Positions 25,516-33,341 of a stretch of DNA of 36,254 nt are shown piece after piece. Source of the stretch: an uncultured Oscillospiraceae bacterium (GTDB taxonomy: Bacteria; Bacillota; Clostridia; Oscillospirales; Oscillospiraceae); the NCBI GenBank assembly GCA_947630755.1, contig CANRIU010000016.1:1-36254 (forward strand), given 5' to 3'. The notes under the pieces were generated by a model. That model ran no database searches. It was given only the letters and a program-made list of their open reading frames with translations, and was not told the origin of the DNA. Each line of letters opens with the position of its first letter. Position 1 is the first letter of the stretch. The position numbers were made by a program, and so were the translations under genes.

Positions 25516-26145
25516 ATGGCAGTACTGAAAACAATTATTTCCGGCATAGTTGGTTATCTTCTGGGGTCCATATCCTCGGCTGTGTTCCTGGGCTACCTTG
25601 TGAGCCGCAAGGACGTGAGAAAGTACGGCAGCGGCAACGCCGGGGCCACGAACATGGCCCGGCTTTTCGGAATGGGCGTCGGTGTCGCGACCTTCCTTCT
25701 CGACGGGCTCAAGACCGTGGCCTCCATGGCCCTGGGGCGGCTCATCGGCGGGGAGCCGGGGTTTCTGCTGGCGGGGTATGCCTGCCTTCTCGGGCACTGC
25801 TACCCAGTCTGGTTTAAATTCAAGGGCGGTAAGGGCGTATCCGTGGGCGCCGCCATCGGCCTTATGCTGGACTGGAGGATATTCCTCATGCTTGTGGCGG
25901 TGTTCTTCCTGACATTCGCCGCAACAAGGATAGTCTCCGTGTGCTCCATGATGTGCGCCGTGACGATAGTGCCCATAGAGCTCATAGTTGGCATCCGGGA
26001 TTTCTGGTCCATCCTCCTCGGCGTGGCGGCGGGGATAACCGTGCTTTTCATGCACCGCGGCAACCTCAAACGGCTCTTTCGGGGGGAGGAGAAGCGCTTC
26101 AAGCCCAGGAGAATAAAAATCCCCTGGAAAAACCGGGAGAAATAG
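25516..26145 (+). CDS. plsY: Acyl-phosphate:glycerol-3-phosphate acyltransferase PlsY
   Basis: A 209-residue membrane enzyme that transfers the acyl group from acyl-phosphate to glycerol-3-phosphate, the first step of phospholipid synthesis, working with PlsX. Five membrane segments can be drawn. The three family motifs are visible: GSGNAGATNM, FKGGKGV, and the C-terminal FMHRGNLKRL. The ATG at 25516 has GGAGGTGA just upstream. The open frame extends far upstream, but that part is antisense to the previous gene. The next gene, uppP, is also a lipid-cycle enzyme, with its own promoter. Confidence 0.96.
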   Translation: MAVLKTIISGIVGYLLGSISSAVFLGYLVSRKDVRKYGSGNAGATNMARLFGMGVGVATFLLDGLKTVASMALGRLIGGEPGFLLAGYACLLGHCYPVWFKFKGGKGVSVGAAIGLMLDWRIFLMLVAVFFLTFAATRIVSVCSMMCAVTIVPIELIVGIRDFWSILLGVAAGITVLFMHRGNLKRLFRGEEKRFKPRRIKIPWKNREK

Positions 26146-26195
26146 ACCTTTTTCACGGTTCTTTCAAAAAAACTATGGAAATTTACATAATACTG

Positions 26196-26204
26196 TGATA
26201 TAGT
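26196..26204 (+). promoter_or_regulatory. Extended -10 promoter of uppP
   Basis: TG-A-TATAGT, with TGGAAA at 26176-26181 as a weak -35 box 17 bases upstream. It precedes the uppP TTG by about 43 bases. Confidence 0.5.
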
Positions 26205-26247
26205 GAATATGTCTATGCGTACAAAATTCATTTAGGGGGGACCTCAT

Positions 26248-27093
26248 TTGAGCATAGGGCTTGCGATTTTTTTGGGGCTGGTGCAGGGAATAAGCGAATT
26301 TTTGCCCATCTCCAGCTCGGGACATCTTTCCATTTTCCAAAACCTCTTTAAGCTCAACTACTCCGAGGACGAGCATATGCTCTTTGACGTTATGCTCCAC
26401 GTCGGCACTCTGGCGGCGGTGTTCATCTTCTACTGGAAGGACATAAAGGCCATGGTGGTGGACTCCGTGAGCTTCGTCACAGGCAGTAAGAGCGCCTCCG
26501 GCGAGGAGGGGCGGTTCAAGCCCTCGGTGAGGATGGTGTTCCTCATCATAATGGCCACACTCCCGCTATTCATCATCCTTCCCTTTAACGACAGCATCGG
26601 GACCCTTGCCACAAACACCCCGTTTATCTCCTTCGCCCTCATCGTGACCGGCCTTCTCCTCTATGTCTCCGGCAAGCTCACCGAGGGGCGCAAGAACGAA
26701 AAGACCGCGTCGGTGCTGGATGTGCTCATCGTCGGCGCGGCACAGGCCATAGCCACCATCCCCGGCCTCTCCCGCTCCGGGACCACCATCACCGTGGGCC
26801 TCTCCCGCGGCTTTAAGCGGGAGTTCGCGGTGCGCTTTTCCTTCCTCATGTCCATCCCCGCCATTCTGGGCTCCGCGCTTCTCACCTTCATCAAGGCCCT
26901 CGTCAACGGCGGGATCGTATGGGCAAACCTCCCGGCGTATCTTATCGGCATGGTCGTCGCGGGAGTCGTGGGCTATTTCGCCCTGGTGCTTTTGAAAAAG
27001 CTCCTTGTGGTGGGGGAGAGCTTCTCAAAGTTCGCCTACTACTGCTGGGGCGCGGGACTTCTCTCGCTGGTGCTGTCGCTGTTCATCTCCTGA
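26248..27093 (+). CDS. uppP: Undecaprenyl-diphosphatase UppP (BacA)
   Basis: 281 residues, polytopic. It removes a phosphate from undecaprenyl pyrophosphate so that the carrier lipid can be reused for peptidoglycan, and it can give bacitracin tolerance. Both active-site motifs are present: GLVQGISEFLPISSSGH near the start and PGLSRSGTT in the middle. The start is TTG, preceded by an AGGGGGG site. It lies between plsY and ftsK on the same strand. Length is normal. Confidence 0.97.
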   Translation: MSIGLAIFLGLVQGISEFLPISSSGHLSIFQNLFKLNYSEDEHMLFDVMLHVGTLAAVFIFYWKDIKAMVVDSVSFVTGSKSASGEEGRFKPSVRMVFLIIMATLPLFIILPFNDSIGTLATNTPFISFALIVTGLLLYVSGKLTEGRKNEKTASVLDVLIVGAAQAIATIPGLSRSGTTITVGLSRGFKREFAVRFSFLMSIPAILGSALLTFIKALVNGGIVWANLPAYLIGMVVAGVVGYFALVLLKKLLVVGESFSKFAYYCWGAGLLSLVLSLFIS

Positions 27094-27113
27094 GCCCTTC
27101 TTTCGATTTGAGG

Positions 27114-27119
27114 TATAAT
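27114..27119 (+). promoter_or_regulatory. TATAAT box 5 bases before the ftsK start
   Basis: A perfect TATAAT at 27114-27119 with the ATG at 27125 would place the transcript start at or next to the ATG, giving a leaderless mRNA. There is no clear -35 box, and GAGG at 27110-27113 could be a distant ribosome site for read-through from uppP. Confidence 0.4.
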
Positions 27120-27124
27120 TTCCA

Positions 27125-29935
27125 ATGGCTGAAAAAAAGAAAAAGACTGCTGCCGGGGGATCCTCCGGCAGCAGAGCGTCAGGAGGGAAAAGCTCCTCCG
27201 GCGCGAAAAAGAATACAAAGAATACGTCCGGCTCCTCCCGCAAAAACGGCTCCTCCGACCGTGCCGCCGCCGCAAGGGCGAGGGTGGAGGAAAACAGGCG
27301 CCGCAGACGCAGGACGGCCTGGGCGGTGGTGCTACTGTGCCTTGGCGTGTTCAGCTTTCTCGGGTATTTCAACACCGATGGGGTGGTAATAAGATTCCTC
27401 CGCGGGCTGCTTACTGGGCTTTTCGGCGGGGGATTTTACATTTTGCCGCCCATGCTGCTGCTCTCCGCGGCGATGCTCGCCATATCGGAGGAGCGCACGG
27501 CGGCGGAGCGCGCCCTCGCCTGCGCCGCCGCGCCCATACTCATATCCGCCTTCTGCCAGCTCTTCTCAAAGAGCCAGTACGCACTGAGCTTTAAGATGTT
27601 CTCCTACCTGTGGGCCGACGGGCAGGGCCTCGCCGGAGGAGGAGCCGTGGGCGGCGCAATATCCATACTGTTCACCTACCTCTTCTCAAAGCCCGGCGCG
27701 GCGATAGTCCTTGTGTGCCTCTCGGCGATGACCGCCCTTGGCATAGCGGGGCTGACCCTTCGCGCCCTCATCGGGCTTATACGCTCCAGCCGCAAACAGC
27801 GGGAGGAGCGGGAGTATGAGGAGTACTTAAATGAGCCGGAGCCGGAGCCCGAAAAGGACCCCAGGGGCGCCGGGAGATCCCGGGACGGCGCCCGCCCGGC
27901 GGATGTCCGCTCGGAGCCTCCCCGCCGCCAGGGCGGAAAGCGCAGTTCCATTGACATCCCCATGGACGAGGAGCCCGCGGGCGCCGCGGAAAAGCCCCGG
28001 GAGCGGGGCGAGGAGAAGCCGAAAAGGCCATCCCTCTTTGACAAAAATCCCAATGTACCGACGCCCGACACAGTCCTGACGGATGCCGTCCCGGCAAAGC
28101 CGGAGAGCGCCCCGGAGCCGGAGGTAAAGCCCGCGCCGGAGCCGAGACCTGCGCCCGTCCCCATTCCCGTGGAGGTGGTGAGGACGGAGCCGGAGCGCCC
28201 AGCCGTAAAAAAGCCGGAGCCGGAGATAAAGCCGGAGCCGAAGCCTGAGACAAAGCCCGCGCCGGCCCCGGAGCCGGAGGTAAAGCCCGCGCCGGAGCCC
28301 GCATCGGAGAGGGACAGCGCCGACCGGGAGGCGGAGAAGATAGCCTCCTTAATTGAGGAGAGCGCCCGGCGCGACGCCGCCGAGGCGGTGCAGGAGTACA
28401 AATTCCCTCCCGTGAGCCTCCTCACGGAGCCGAAGCGCGGCGGCAGCCGGGACAGTCAGGACGAGCTCACCGCGACAAAGGAGCGTCTCGAGCTGTGCCT
28501 TCGGTCCTTCGGCGTCAACGCGAAAATATCCAACATCGTCCACGGCCCCTCCATCACAAGGTATGAGATGGAGCTGGAGATCGGCGTGAAGCTCAACAAG
28601 ATAACAAACCTCTCCGACGACATAGCCCTGGCCCTTGGCGTCTCAGGCGTTCGTATCGCGGCGATACCCAACCGCATCTCCACCGTTGGCATCGAGGTTC
28701 CGAATAAGCACGTCTCCACCGTGTACCTCCGGGAGATAATCACCGCACCGGAGTTTGTGAACGCCAAATCAAAGCTCACCTTCGCCATCGGCAAGAACAT
28801 CGCCGGAGAGGTCATGGTGGGCAACATATCGAAGCTCCCGCACCTTCTGGTCGCCGGCACCACCGGCTCCGGAAAGTCCGTGTGCTTAAACTCCCTTATC
28901 CTCAGCCTCATGTACAAGGCCACCCCCGAGGAGGTCAAATTCATCATGGTGGACCCGAAGATGGTGGAGTTTAAGATATACAACGGCATCCCCCACCTTC
29001 TCATACCCGTGGTCACGGAGGCCAAGAAGGCCGCCGGGGCCCTCCAGTGGGCGGTGGTGGAGATGATGAAGCGCTACCGCCTCTTCTCCGACGCCGGAGC
29101 CCGGGACCTCGCCAGCTACAATGAACAGCTTGAGCCCGGTACACCGAAGATACCCCAGATCGTCGTCATAATCGACGAGCTTGCGGATCTGATGATGATA
29201 GCCGCCAAGGAGGTGGAGGAGTCCATATGCCGCGTGGCCCAGATGGGCCGCGCCGCCGGAGTCCACCTGGTCATAGCCACCCAGAGCCCCCGTGCCGACG
29301 TGATAACCGGCCTTATGAAGGCCAACATCCCCTCGCGCATAGCCCTGAAGGTCGCCTCGTCACTGGAGTCACGGATAATTCTGGACGCGGGCGGCGCGGC
29401 GGACAAGCTGGTGGGCAACGGCGACATGCTCTATGCCCCCATCGGCGTCTCCAAGCCCGCCCGTATACAGGGCACCTGGGTCTCTGATGAGGAGCGGGAG
29501 GCCGTGGTGAATTACGTCAAGAGCCTTGGGGAGGCCAGCTACTCCGAGGACGTCATCCATGAGATAGAGAAGGCCGTCCAGGACAAGGAGTCCGGCGGCA
29601 AGAACGCCCAGCAGCCCGCCCCGGAGGAGAAGTTCAAGGACTACGACGAGCTGCTGCCTCAGGCGGCGGAGATCATCTTTGAGACGAAGACCACCAGCGT
29701 TTCTTGGCTGCAAAGGCGGCTGAAGCTGGGCTACGCCCGGGCCGCCCGCATAGTGGACCAGCTTGAGGAGATCGGCGTCCTTGGCCCCTTTGAGGGCTCC
29801 AAGCCACGGCAGATAATCATCACCTACCAGCAGTGGCAGGAGATGCAGTTCGTCCATGGCACCGCCCCGATAGGCCCCTCCGCTGAGAAACAGGCCCCCG
29901 TCCCCGACGCCACTGACGATGAGGATAACGAATAA
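27125..29935 (+). CDS. ftsK: DNA translocase FtsK/SpoIIIE
   Basis: A 936-residue septal DNA pump. A basic Lys/Ser/Gly-rich N terminus (1-63) precedes about four membrane segments (about 64-83, 93-120, 129-147, 176-220). A long Pro/Glu/Lys linker (about 235-400) contains an exact 33-base DNA repeat. The motor domain follows, with Walker A GTTGSGKS at 578-585 and Walker B VVIIDELADLM. The C-terminal gamma winged-helix domain (SVSWLQRRLKLGYARAARIVDQLE) reads the orienting sequences on the chromosome. It moves DNA through the division or sporulation septum. FtsK and SpoIIIE cannot be told apart here; with ypeB nearby in a likely spore-former, SpoIIIE is plausible. Confidence 0.96.
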   Translation: MAEKKKKTAAGGSSGSRASGGKSSSGAKKNTKNTSGSSRKNGSSDRAAAARARVEENRRRRRRTAWAVVLLCLGVFSFLGYFNTDGVVIRFLRGLLTGLFGGGFYILPPMLLLSAAMLAISEERTAAERALACAAAPILISAFCQLFSKSQYALSFKMFSYLWADGQGLAGGGAVGGAISILFTYLFSKPGAAIVLVCLSAMTALGIAGLTLRALIGLIRSSRKQREEREYEEYLNEPEPEPEKDPRGAGRSRDGARPADVRSEPPRRQGGKRSSIDIPMDEEPAGAAEKPRERGEEKPKRPSLFDKNPNVPTPDTVLTDAVPAKPESAPEPEVKPAPEPRPAPVPIPVEVVRTEPERPAVKKPEPEIKPEPKPETKPAPAPEPEVKPAPEPASERDSADREAEKIASLIEESARRDAAEAVQEYKFPPVSLLTEPKRGGSRDSQDELTATKERLELCLRSFGVNAKISNIVHGPSITRYEMELEIGVKLNKITNLSDDIALALGVSGVRIAAIPNRISTVGIEVPNKHVSTVYLREIITAPEFVNAKSKLTFAIGKNIAGEVMVGNISKLPHLLVAGTTGSGKSVCLNSLILSLMYKATPEEVKFIMVDPKMVEFKIYNGIPHLLIPVVTEAKKAAGALQWAVVEMMKRYRLFSDAGARDLASYNEQLEPGTPKIPQIVVIIDELADLMMIAAKEVEESICRVAQMGRAAGVHLVIATQSPRADVITGLMKANIPSRIALKVASSLESRIILDAGGAADKLVGNGDMLYAPIGVSKPARIQGTWVSDEEREAVVNYVKSLGEASYSEDVIHEIEKAVQDKESGGKNAQQPAPEEKFKDYDELLPQAAEIIFETKTTSVSWLQRRLKLGYARAARIVDQLEEIGVLGPFEGSKPRQIIITYQQWQEMQFVHGTAPIGPSAEKQAPVPDATDDEDNE
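27147..27174 (+). repeat. Strong hairpin in the first codons of ftsK
   Basis: CTGCTGCCGG and CCGGCAGCAG pair perfectly (10 bp) around an 8-base loop, beginning 22 bases after the ATG. Such a stem at the start of an mRNA usually lowers initiation or pauses polymerase. Confidence 0.7.
28111..28299 (+). repeat. 33-base direct repeat in the ftsK linker
   Basis: Identical 33-base copies at 28111-28143 and 28267-28299 encode the Pro/Glu linker segment PEPEVKPAPEP. They could recombine and shorten the linker in frame (156 bases, 52 codons). Confidence 0.9.
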
Positions 29936-29977
29936 AAACGATTAAGCTAAATTGTGAATGAGCGAGATATTGAATAA

Positions 29978-30009
29978 GCAAAAGGCCGCCCCTCCGGGCG
30001 GCCTTTTGC
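29978..30009 (+). terminator. ftsK terminator
   Basis: A 14-bp stem GCAAAAGGCCGCCC/GGGCGGCCTTTTGC with loop CTCC, 43 bases after the ftsK stop. It has almost the same sequence as the hairpin at 30211-30238. Confidence 0.9.
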
Positions 30010-30016
30010 TTTAGAC

Positions 30017-30194
30017 TGTCGGAAAAGCCCTGTGGGCTTTTTCGACAATAGATGCGTGCGGGTAATTTTCTCTGAATTTTGCGAAGTTCAGAGAAAATTA
30101 CCCTGCTGCCACCCTGCACGCCGCCGCAGGCGGCACTTGTGCGGCATAAGGGATTTTTTCCGACGCACATGTCGCCGGAAAAAACGTTGAATTT
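30017..30194. repeat. Multi-hairpin intergenic element, copy B
   Basis: A 14-bp stem TGTCGGAAAAGCCC/GGGCTTTTTCGACA with loop TGT (30017-30047, one G-U); a perfect 17-bp stem (30060-30076 with 30087-30103, loop of 10); GCCGCC/GGCGGC with loop GCA (30120-30134); and a 9-bp stem with 13-base loop ACGCACATGTCGC (30154-30184). TTGAATTT follows. The order matches copy A at 11100-11291. The last loop is identical at 11 of 13 positions, although the stem bases around it differ and stay complementary. It is flanked by two nearly identical terminators, in a gap with no gene. Confidence 0.7.
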
Positions 30195-30210
30195 GAGATT
30201 TTTGACAGGT

Positions 30211-30238
30211 AAAAGGCCGCCCGGAGGGGCGGCCTTTT
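30211..30238. terminator. Terminator of the mal operon
   Basis: A 12-bp stem AAAAGGCCGCCC/GGGCGGCCTTTT-type with a 4-base loop, 60 bases past the amylase stop. A/T tracts of four stand on both sides. It nearly duplicates the ftsK terminator, with the element copy B between them. Confidence 0.85.
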
Positions 30239-30298
30239 GCTTATCAAAGACGCTGTTTCATTATTTGCAGGGCCATGCGCCCTGCTAAAAATCCCCTG

Positions 30299-31948
30299 TC
30301 ACTTTGTCAGCACGGCCACGGAGTATACCGGCACCGACAGGCTCCCGTCGGTCAGCGCCGGGGCCTCGGCAGTGGTGACGAGCACGGCGGAGAGCTTCCC
30401 AAACTCGCTCCCCGCAAGGTCCACGGTCTGGGGCTCCTGGGAGATGTTGAACACCAGCATGACCTGCTCATCACCCCAGGTTTTGGTGATGACGCAGACG
30501 TTGTCATCGGAGAGCTCCTCCACGAAGTCCGTGGTGCCACGGGCGATGGCGGGGAAGGCCGTGCGCACGCGCATTGCCTGAATGACGAAGTTGAGTATGG
30601 AGTCGCCGTCGGCGGCCTGGCTTGCCTCGTCGGGGTATTTCATCTCAAAGCTGTCCATGCCCGAGGGCCCACTGCACATGCCCTGGGCGGCGGAGTCGGC
30701 GGACCAGTACATCGCCGCACGCTTATTTTCGTCCTTGCCGGAGCCCTTCATGCCCAGCTCCTCCCCGTAGTAGGTGAAGGACGCGCCGGACATCATCAGG
30801 TTCAGCGCCTGACCCATCTTGAACTGGTTCATGGCCCAGGTGGCGTCAAAGTAGTGCCCGGCGGAGCGGCCCATGTCGTGGTTGACGTAGAAGGGCGCGT
30901 CGATGTAATCCGGGTTATACTGGGAGAGCGTCGCCTCCAGCGTCTCAATGGCCTTGCCGTAGGAGCTGGCGGTGGACCCGGTGTGCTTCACCACATTCGG
31001 TATCACCCCGTCCCCGTCGCCGAAGGCGAAGTCGAAGCAGCTGTCAATGCCGCTGGCGTAGTACTGGGCGTAGGTGTCAAGGCCCGTCCAGACCTCGGCC
31101 ACGATGTAGGCGTCATCCTTCTTGGACTTCACCATGTCGTTAAACCAGGAGAGTATCTCCGTGTTGGCCTGAGTCGCGCCGGAGACGAACTCCTTCGCCG
31201 CGTCGAGCCTGAACCCGTCAACGCCGAGCTCCAGCCAGAAGTCCACAATGTCCTCTATCTCCCCCCGGACGGCGACATTCTGGAGGTCGAGGTCCGGCAT
31301 CCCGCTCCAGAAGGGCGCCTCGTAATACCAGTCGGTGCCGGGGAGCTGGCAGGTGCTGACCTCACGGGAGAAGTTGTAGTAGGCAACATAGGGGCACTCA
31401 TTGAGGTCCGGCTCCGCCCCAGCGGGGAGGGTGCGCAGGTAGTCCGCGGCCTCCTTAAACCAGGGGTGCTCCGAGGAGGTGTGGTTCATCACAAGGTCTA
31501 TTATCACGTTAATGCCCCGCTCGTGGGCGGCGGCGATAAAGGTCTTGAAGTCCTCCAGCGTGCCGTACTGCGGGTCAATGTCGTAGTAGTCCGTCACGTC
31601 GTACTTGTGGTAGCTGGGGGAGGGCATTATGGGCATGAGCCATATGCCCGTGGCGCCGAGGTCTGTGTCCGTGGCGGCATCGCCGTCGTTTATGTAGTCG
31701 AGCTTCTCCGTAAGTCCCGGAAGGTCCCCGATGCCGTCGCCGTCGGAGTCGTAGAAGCTGTAGACGAACACCTCATAGAAGGTGCGGTACTTGTCGTCTA
31801 TGGTCTGGGGCAGGGTGGTGTTTATGGACCTCATCACCGCCAGCGCCGAGGAGGTGTCCACCTCCGGGGCCTTCTCCCCGCAGGCGGCGATGCCCGCTGT
31901 CAGGACCAGGGCCAGAATAAGAGCTGTCACTGCCTTGAGCTTTTTCAT
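30299..31948 (-). CDS. Alpha-amylase family lipoprotein (GH13)
   Basis: 549 residues with a lipoprotein signal (LTAGIAAC, acylated Cys near residue 23), so it is tethered outside the membrane. The GH13 barrel begins at about residue 55 with a DSDGDGIGDLPG calcium-type loop. Catalytic residues are the nucleophile Asp249 (GFRLD), acid Glu285 (VAEVW) and Asp358 (NHDMG). The C-terminal beta domain is complete. The ATG at 31948 has AAAGGAG upstream. It is the last gene of the malE-malF-malG unit, and should cut maltodextrins to sizes the importer takes. Neopullulanase or alpha-glucosidase activity cannot be excluded. Confidence 0.93.
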   Translation of the reverse strand: MKKLKAVTALILALVLTAGIAACGEKAPEVDTSSALAVMRSINTTLPQTIDDKYRTFYEVFVYSFYDSDGDGIGDLPGLTEKLDYINDGDAATDTDLGATGIWLMPIMPSPSYHKYDVTDYYDIDPQYGTLEDFKTFIAAAHERGINVIIDLVMNHTSSEHPWFKEAADYLRTLPAGAEPDLNECPYVAYYNFSREVSTCQLPGTDWYYEAPFWSGMPDLDLQNVAVRGEIEDIVDFWLELGVDGFRLDAAKEFVSGATQANTEILSWFNDMVKSKKDDAYIVAEVWTGLDTYAQYYASGIDSCFDFAFGDGDGVIPNVVKHTGSTASSYGKAIETLEATLSQYNPDYIDAPFYVNHDMGRSAGHYFDATWAMNQFKMGQALNLMMSGASFTYYGEELGMKGSGKDENKRAAMYWSADSAAQGMCSGPSGMDSFEMKYPDEASQAADGDSILNFVIQAMRVRTAFPAIARGTTDFVEELSDDNVCVITKTWGDEQVMLVFNISQEPQTVDLAGSEFGKLSAVLVTTAEAPALTDGSLSVPVYSVAVLTK

Positions 31949-32007
31949 AAATAATGCTCCTTTTGTCAAAAATCCTGATACTGTTCTCCGATAAAATCAG
32001 TATGAAA

Positions 32008-32055
32008 CGAGGAACCGCCCCCGTCCGGTCGGAAAGACGGGCGGGAGCGGCCTCG
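32008..32055 (-). repeat. Large imperfect hairpin between malG and the amylase gene
   Basis: CGAGG/CCTCG at the outside, then GC-rich interrupted pairing to a loop around 32026-32035. It has no T run on the minus strand. It probably acts as an mRNA processing or stability boundary, or a partial attenuator, within the operon. Confidence 0.55.
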
Positions 32056-32087
32056 CGGTAGAGAGGAAAAAGAAGAAAGCTTCGGAG

Positions 32088-33341
32088 TTATCCCTTTACA
32101 GCTCCGGACATGCCCTCAACGTAATAACGCTGGAGCAGTGAGAAGAGCACCACGATGGGGATGGAGACAAGCACGGCACCGGCGGCGAACTGGGTGTAAT
32201 AGGACTCGATTCGCTGCTGGTCGGTGAGCCATTTAAGTCCGATAGCCACGGTGTAGCTCTGCTGCTTGTCGCCGAGGAGCAGGCTGGGGAAGATGTAGTC
32301 GCCCCAGGGGCCGATGAAGGCGCTCATGAGCTGGTAGATGATGATGGGCTTGGCCATGGGGATCATTATCTTGTAGAAGATGGTGAAGTTGGTCGCGCCG
32401 TCGATGTGGGCGGCCTCGTCAAGTGCCTTCGGCACGGTGTCAAGGAAGCCCTTGCAGATGTAGTAGCCCATGGCGGAGCTTGCCACGTTCACGAGGATGA
32501 GGGCGCCCAGGTTCTGGGCGATGCCCATGCCCTTCAGAATGTTGTACACGGCGATCATGGACATGAAGCCGGGGAACATTCCGATGACCATCATGGCCTT
32601 CATGAGCAGCTGTCTGCCCTTAAAGCGCTGACGGCTCAGCGCGTAGGAGGTCATGAGGACGATGAGGGTGTTGAGCACGCAGCTCACAGCCGCGACGATG
32701 AAGGTGTTGGTCCACCATCTGGCGAAGGGGATGGGGCTTCCCGCCTTGAAGAGGTTTATGTAGTTATCAAGGGTGAAGCCGTGGGGGATGAAGTGGTCAA
32801 CATAGTAGCCGGGCTCCGCGCGCAGGGAGGTGAGCACCACCCAGGCGATGGGGAAAAGCCAGATTATGCTGAGCACCACAAGGATGATGTGTCCCGGAGA
32901 GACGCGGGTGGCGTTCATGGCGTTCCACAGCCCCACATAGGAGAGCACCAAAATGAGCCAGAAGCCGATGCCGAAATTCTTCACCAGGAACTTCGCGGAG
33001 AAAATGGAGTTTGCGTCGATTATCATCTTGCTGCCGAAGAGCAGCACGGTGACGCAGATGACCTCCAGCGCCATGAAGGCGGACCAGAGACGCACGCCCT
33101 TCACGCTGGGCATGAAGAACAGCACCACGCCCATGACGGCGCAGAGCACCGCCAGCACCGCTAAAGCGGGATAGAAGAAGCTCATTCCGCCCTTGACGGC
33201 GAAGGCCAGGGAAAACCCGCCCATGGTTTTCCCGCCCAGGCTCACCATCGGGAGGAGCAGTGCTAAGAGGGTGAGAACGCTCGCGCCCACCGCGATGAGG
33301 GCGGGCTTTTTATGAAGGCCGATGATTTCTCTCTTGATCAT
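32088..33341 (-). CDS. malG: Maltodextrin ABC transporter permease, MalG type, with extra N-terminal domain
   Basis: 417 residues. The last 275 or so form a normal MalG permease with the EAA loop EAAHIDGATNFTIFYKIMIPMAKP, which contacts the ATPase. The first 140 residues are additional and contain about four membrane segments (about 12-35, 53-78, 84-103, 122-140) not found in standard MalG/MalD (about 280 residues). Their role is unknown. The ATG overlaps the malF stop (ATGA). No ATPase gene is in the operon, so a shared MsmX/MalK-type ATPase elsewhere is expected. Confidence 0.92.
   Translation of the reverse strand: MIKREIIGLHKKPALIAVGASVLTLLALLLPMVSLGGKTMGGFSLAFAVKGGMSFFYPALAVLAVLCAVMGVVLFFMPSVKGVRLWSAFMALEVICVTVLLFGSKMIIDANSIFSAKFLVKNFGIGFWLILVLSYVGLWNAMNATRVSPGHIILVVLSIIWLFPIAWVVLTSLRAEPGYYVDHFIPHGFTLDNYINLFKAGSPIPFARWWTNTFIVAAVSCVLNTLIVLMTSYALSRQRFKGRQLLMKAMMVIGMFPGFMSMIAVYNILKGMGIAQNLGALILVNVASSAMGYYICKGFLDTVPKALDEAAHIDGATNFTIFYKIMIPMAKPIIIYQLMSAFIGPWGDYIFPSLLLGDKQQSYTVAIGLKWLTDQQRIESYYTQFAAGAVLVSIPIVVLFSLLQRYYVEGMSGAVKG

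Noticed and set aside
32008..32055. Intrinsic terminator separating malG from the amylase gene
   Set aside because: There is no T run after the hairpin on the minus strand and no good promoter before the amylase gene, so I keep the amylase in the mal operon.
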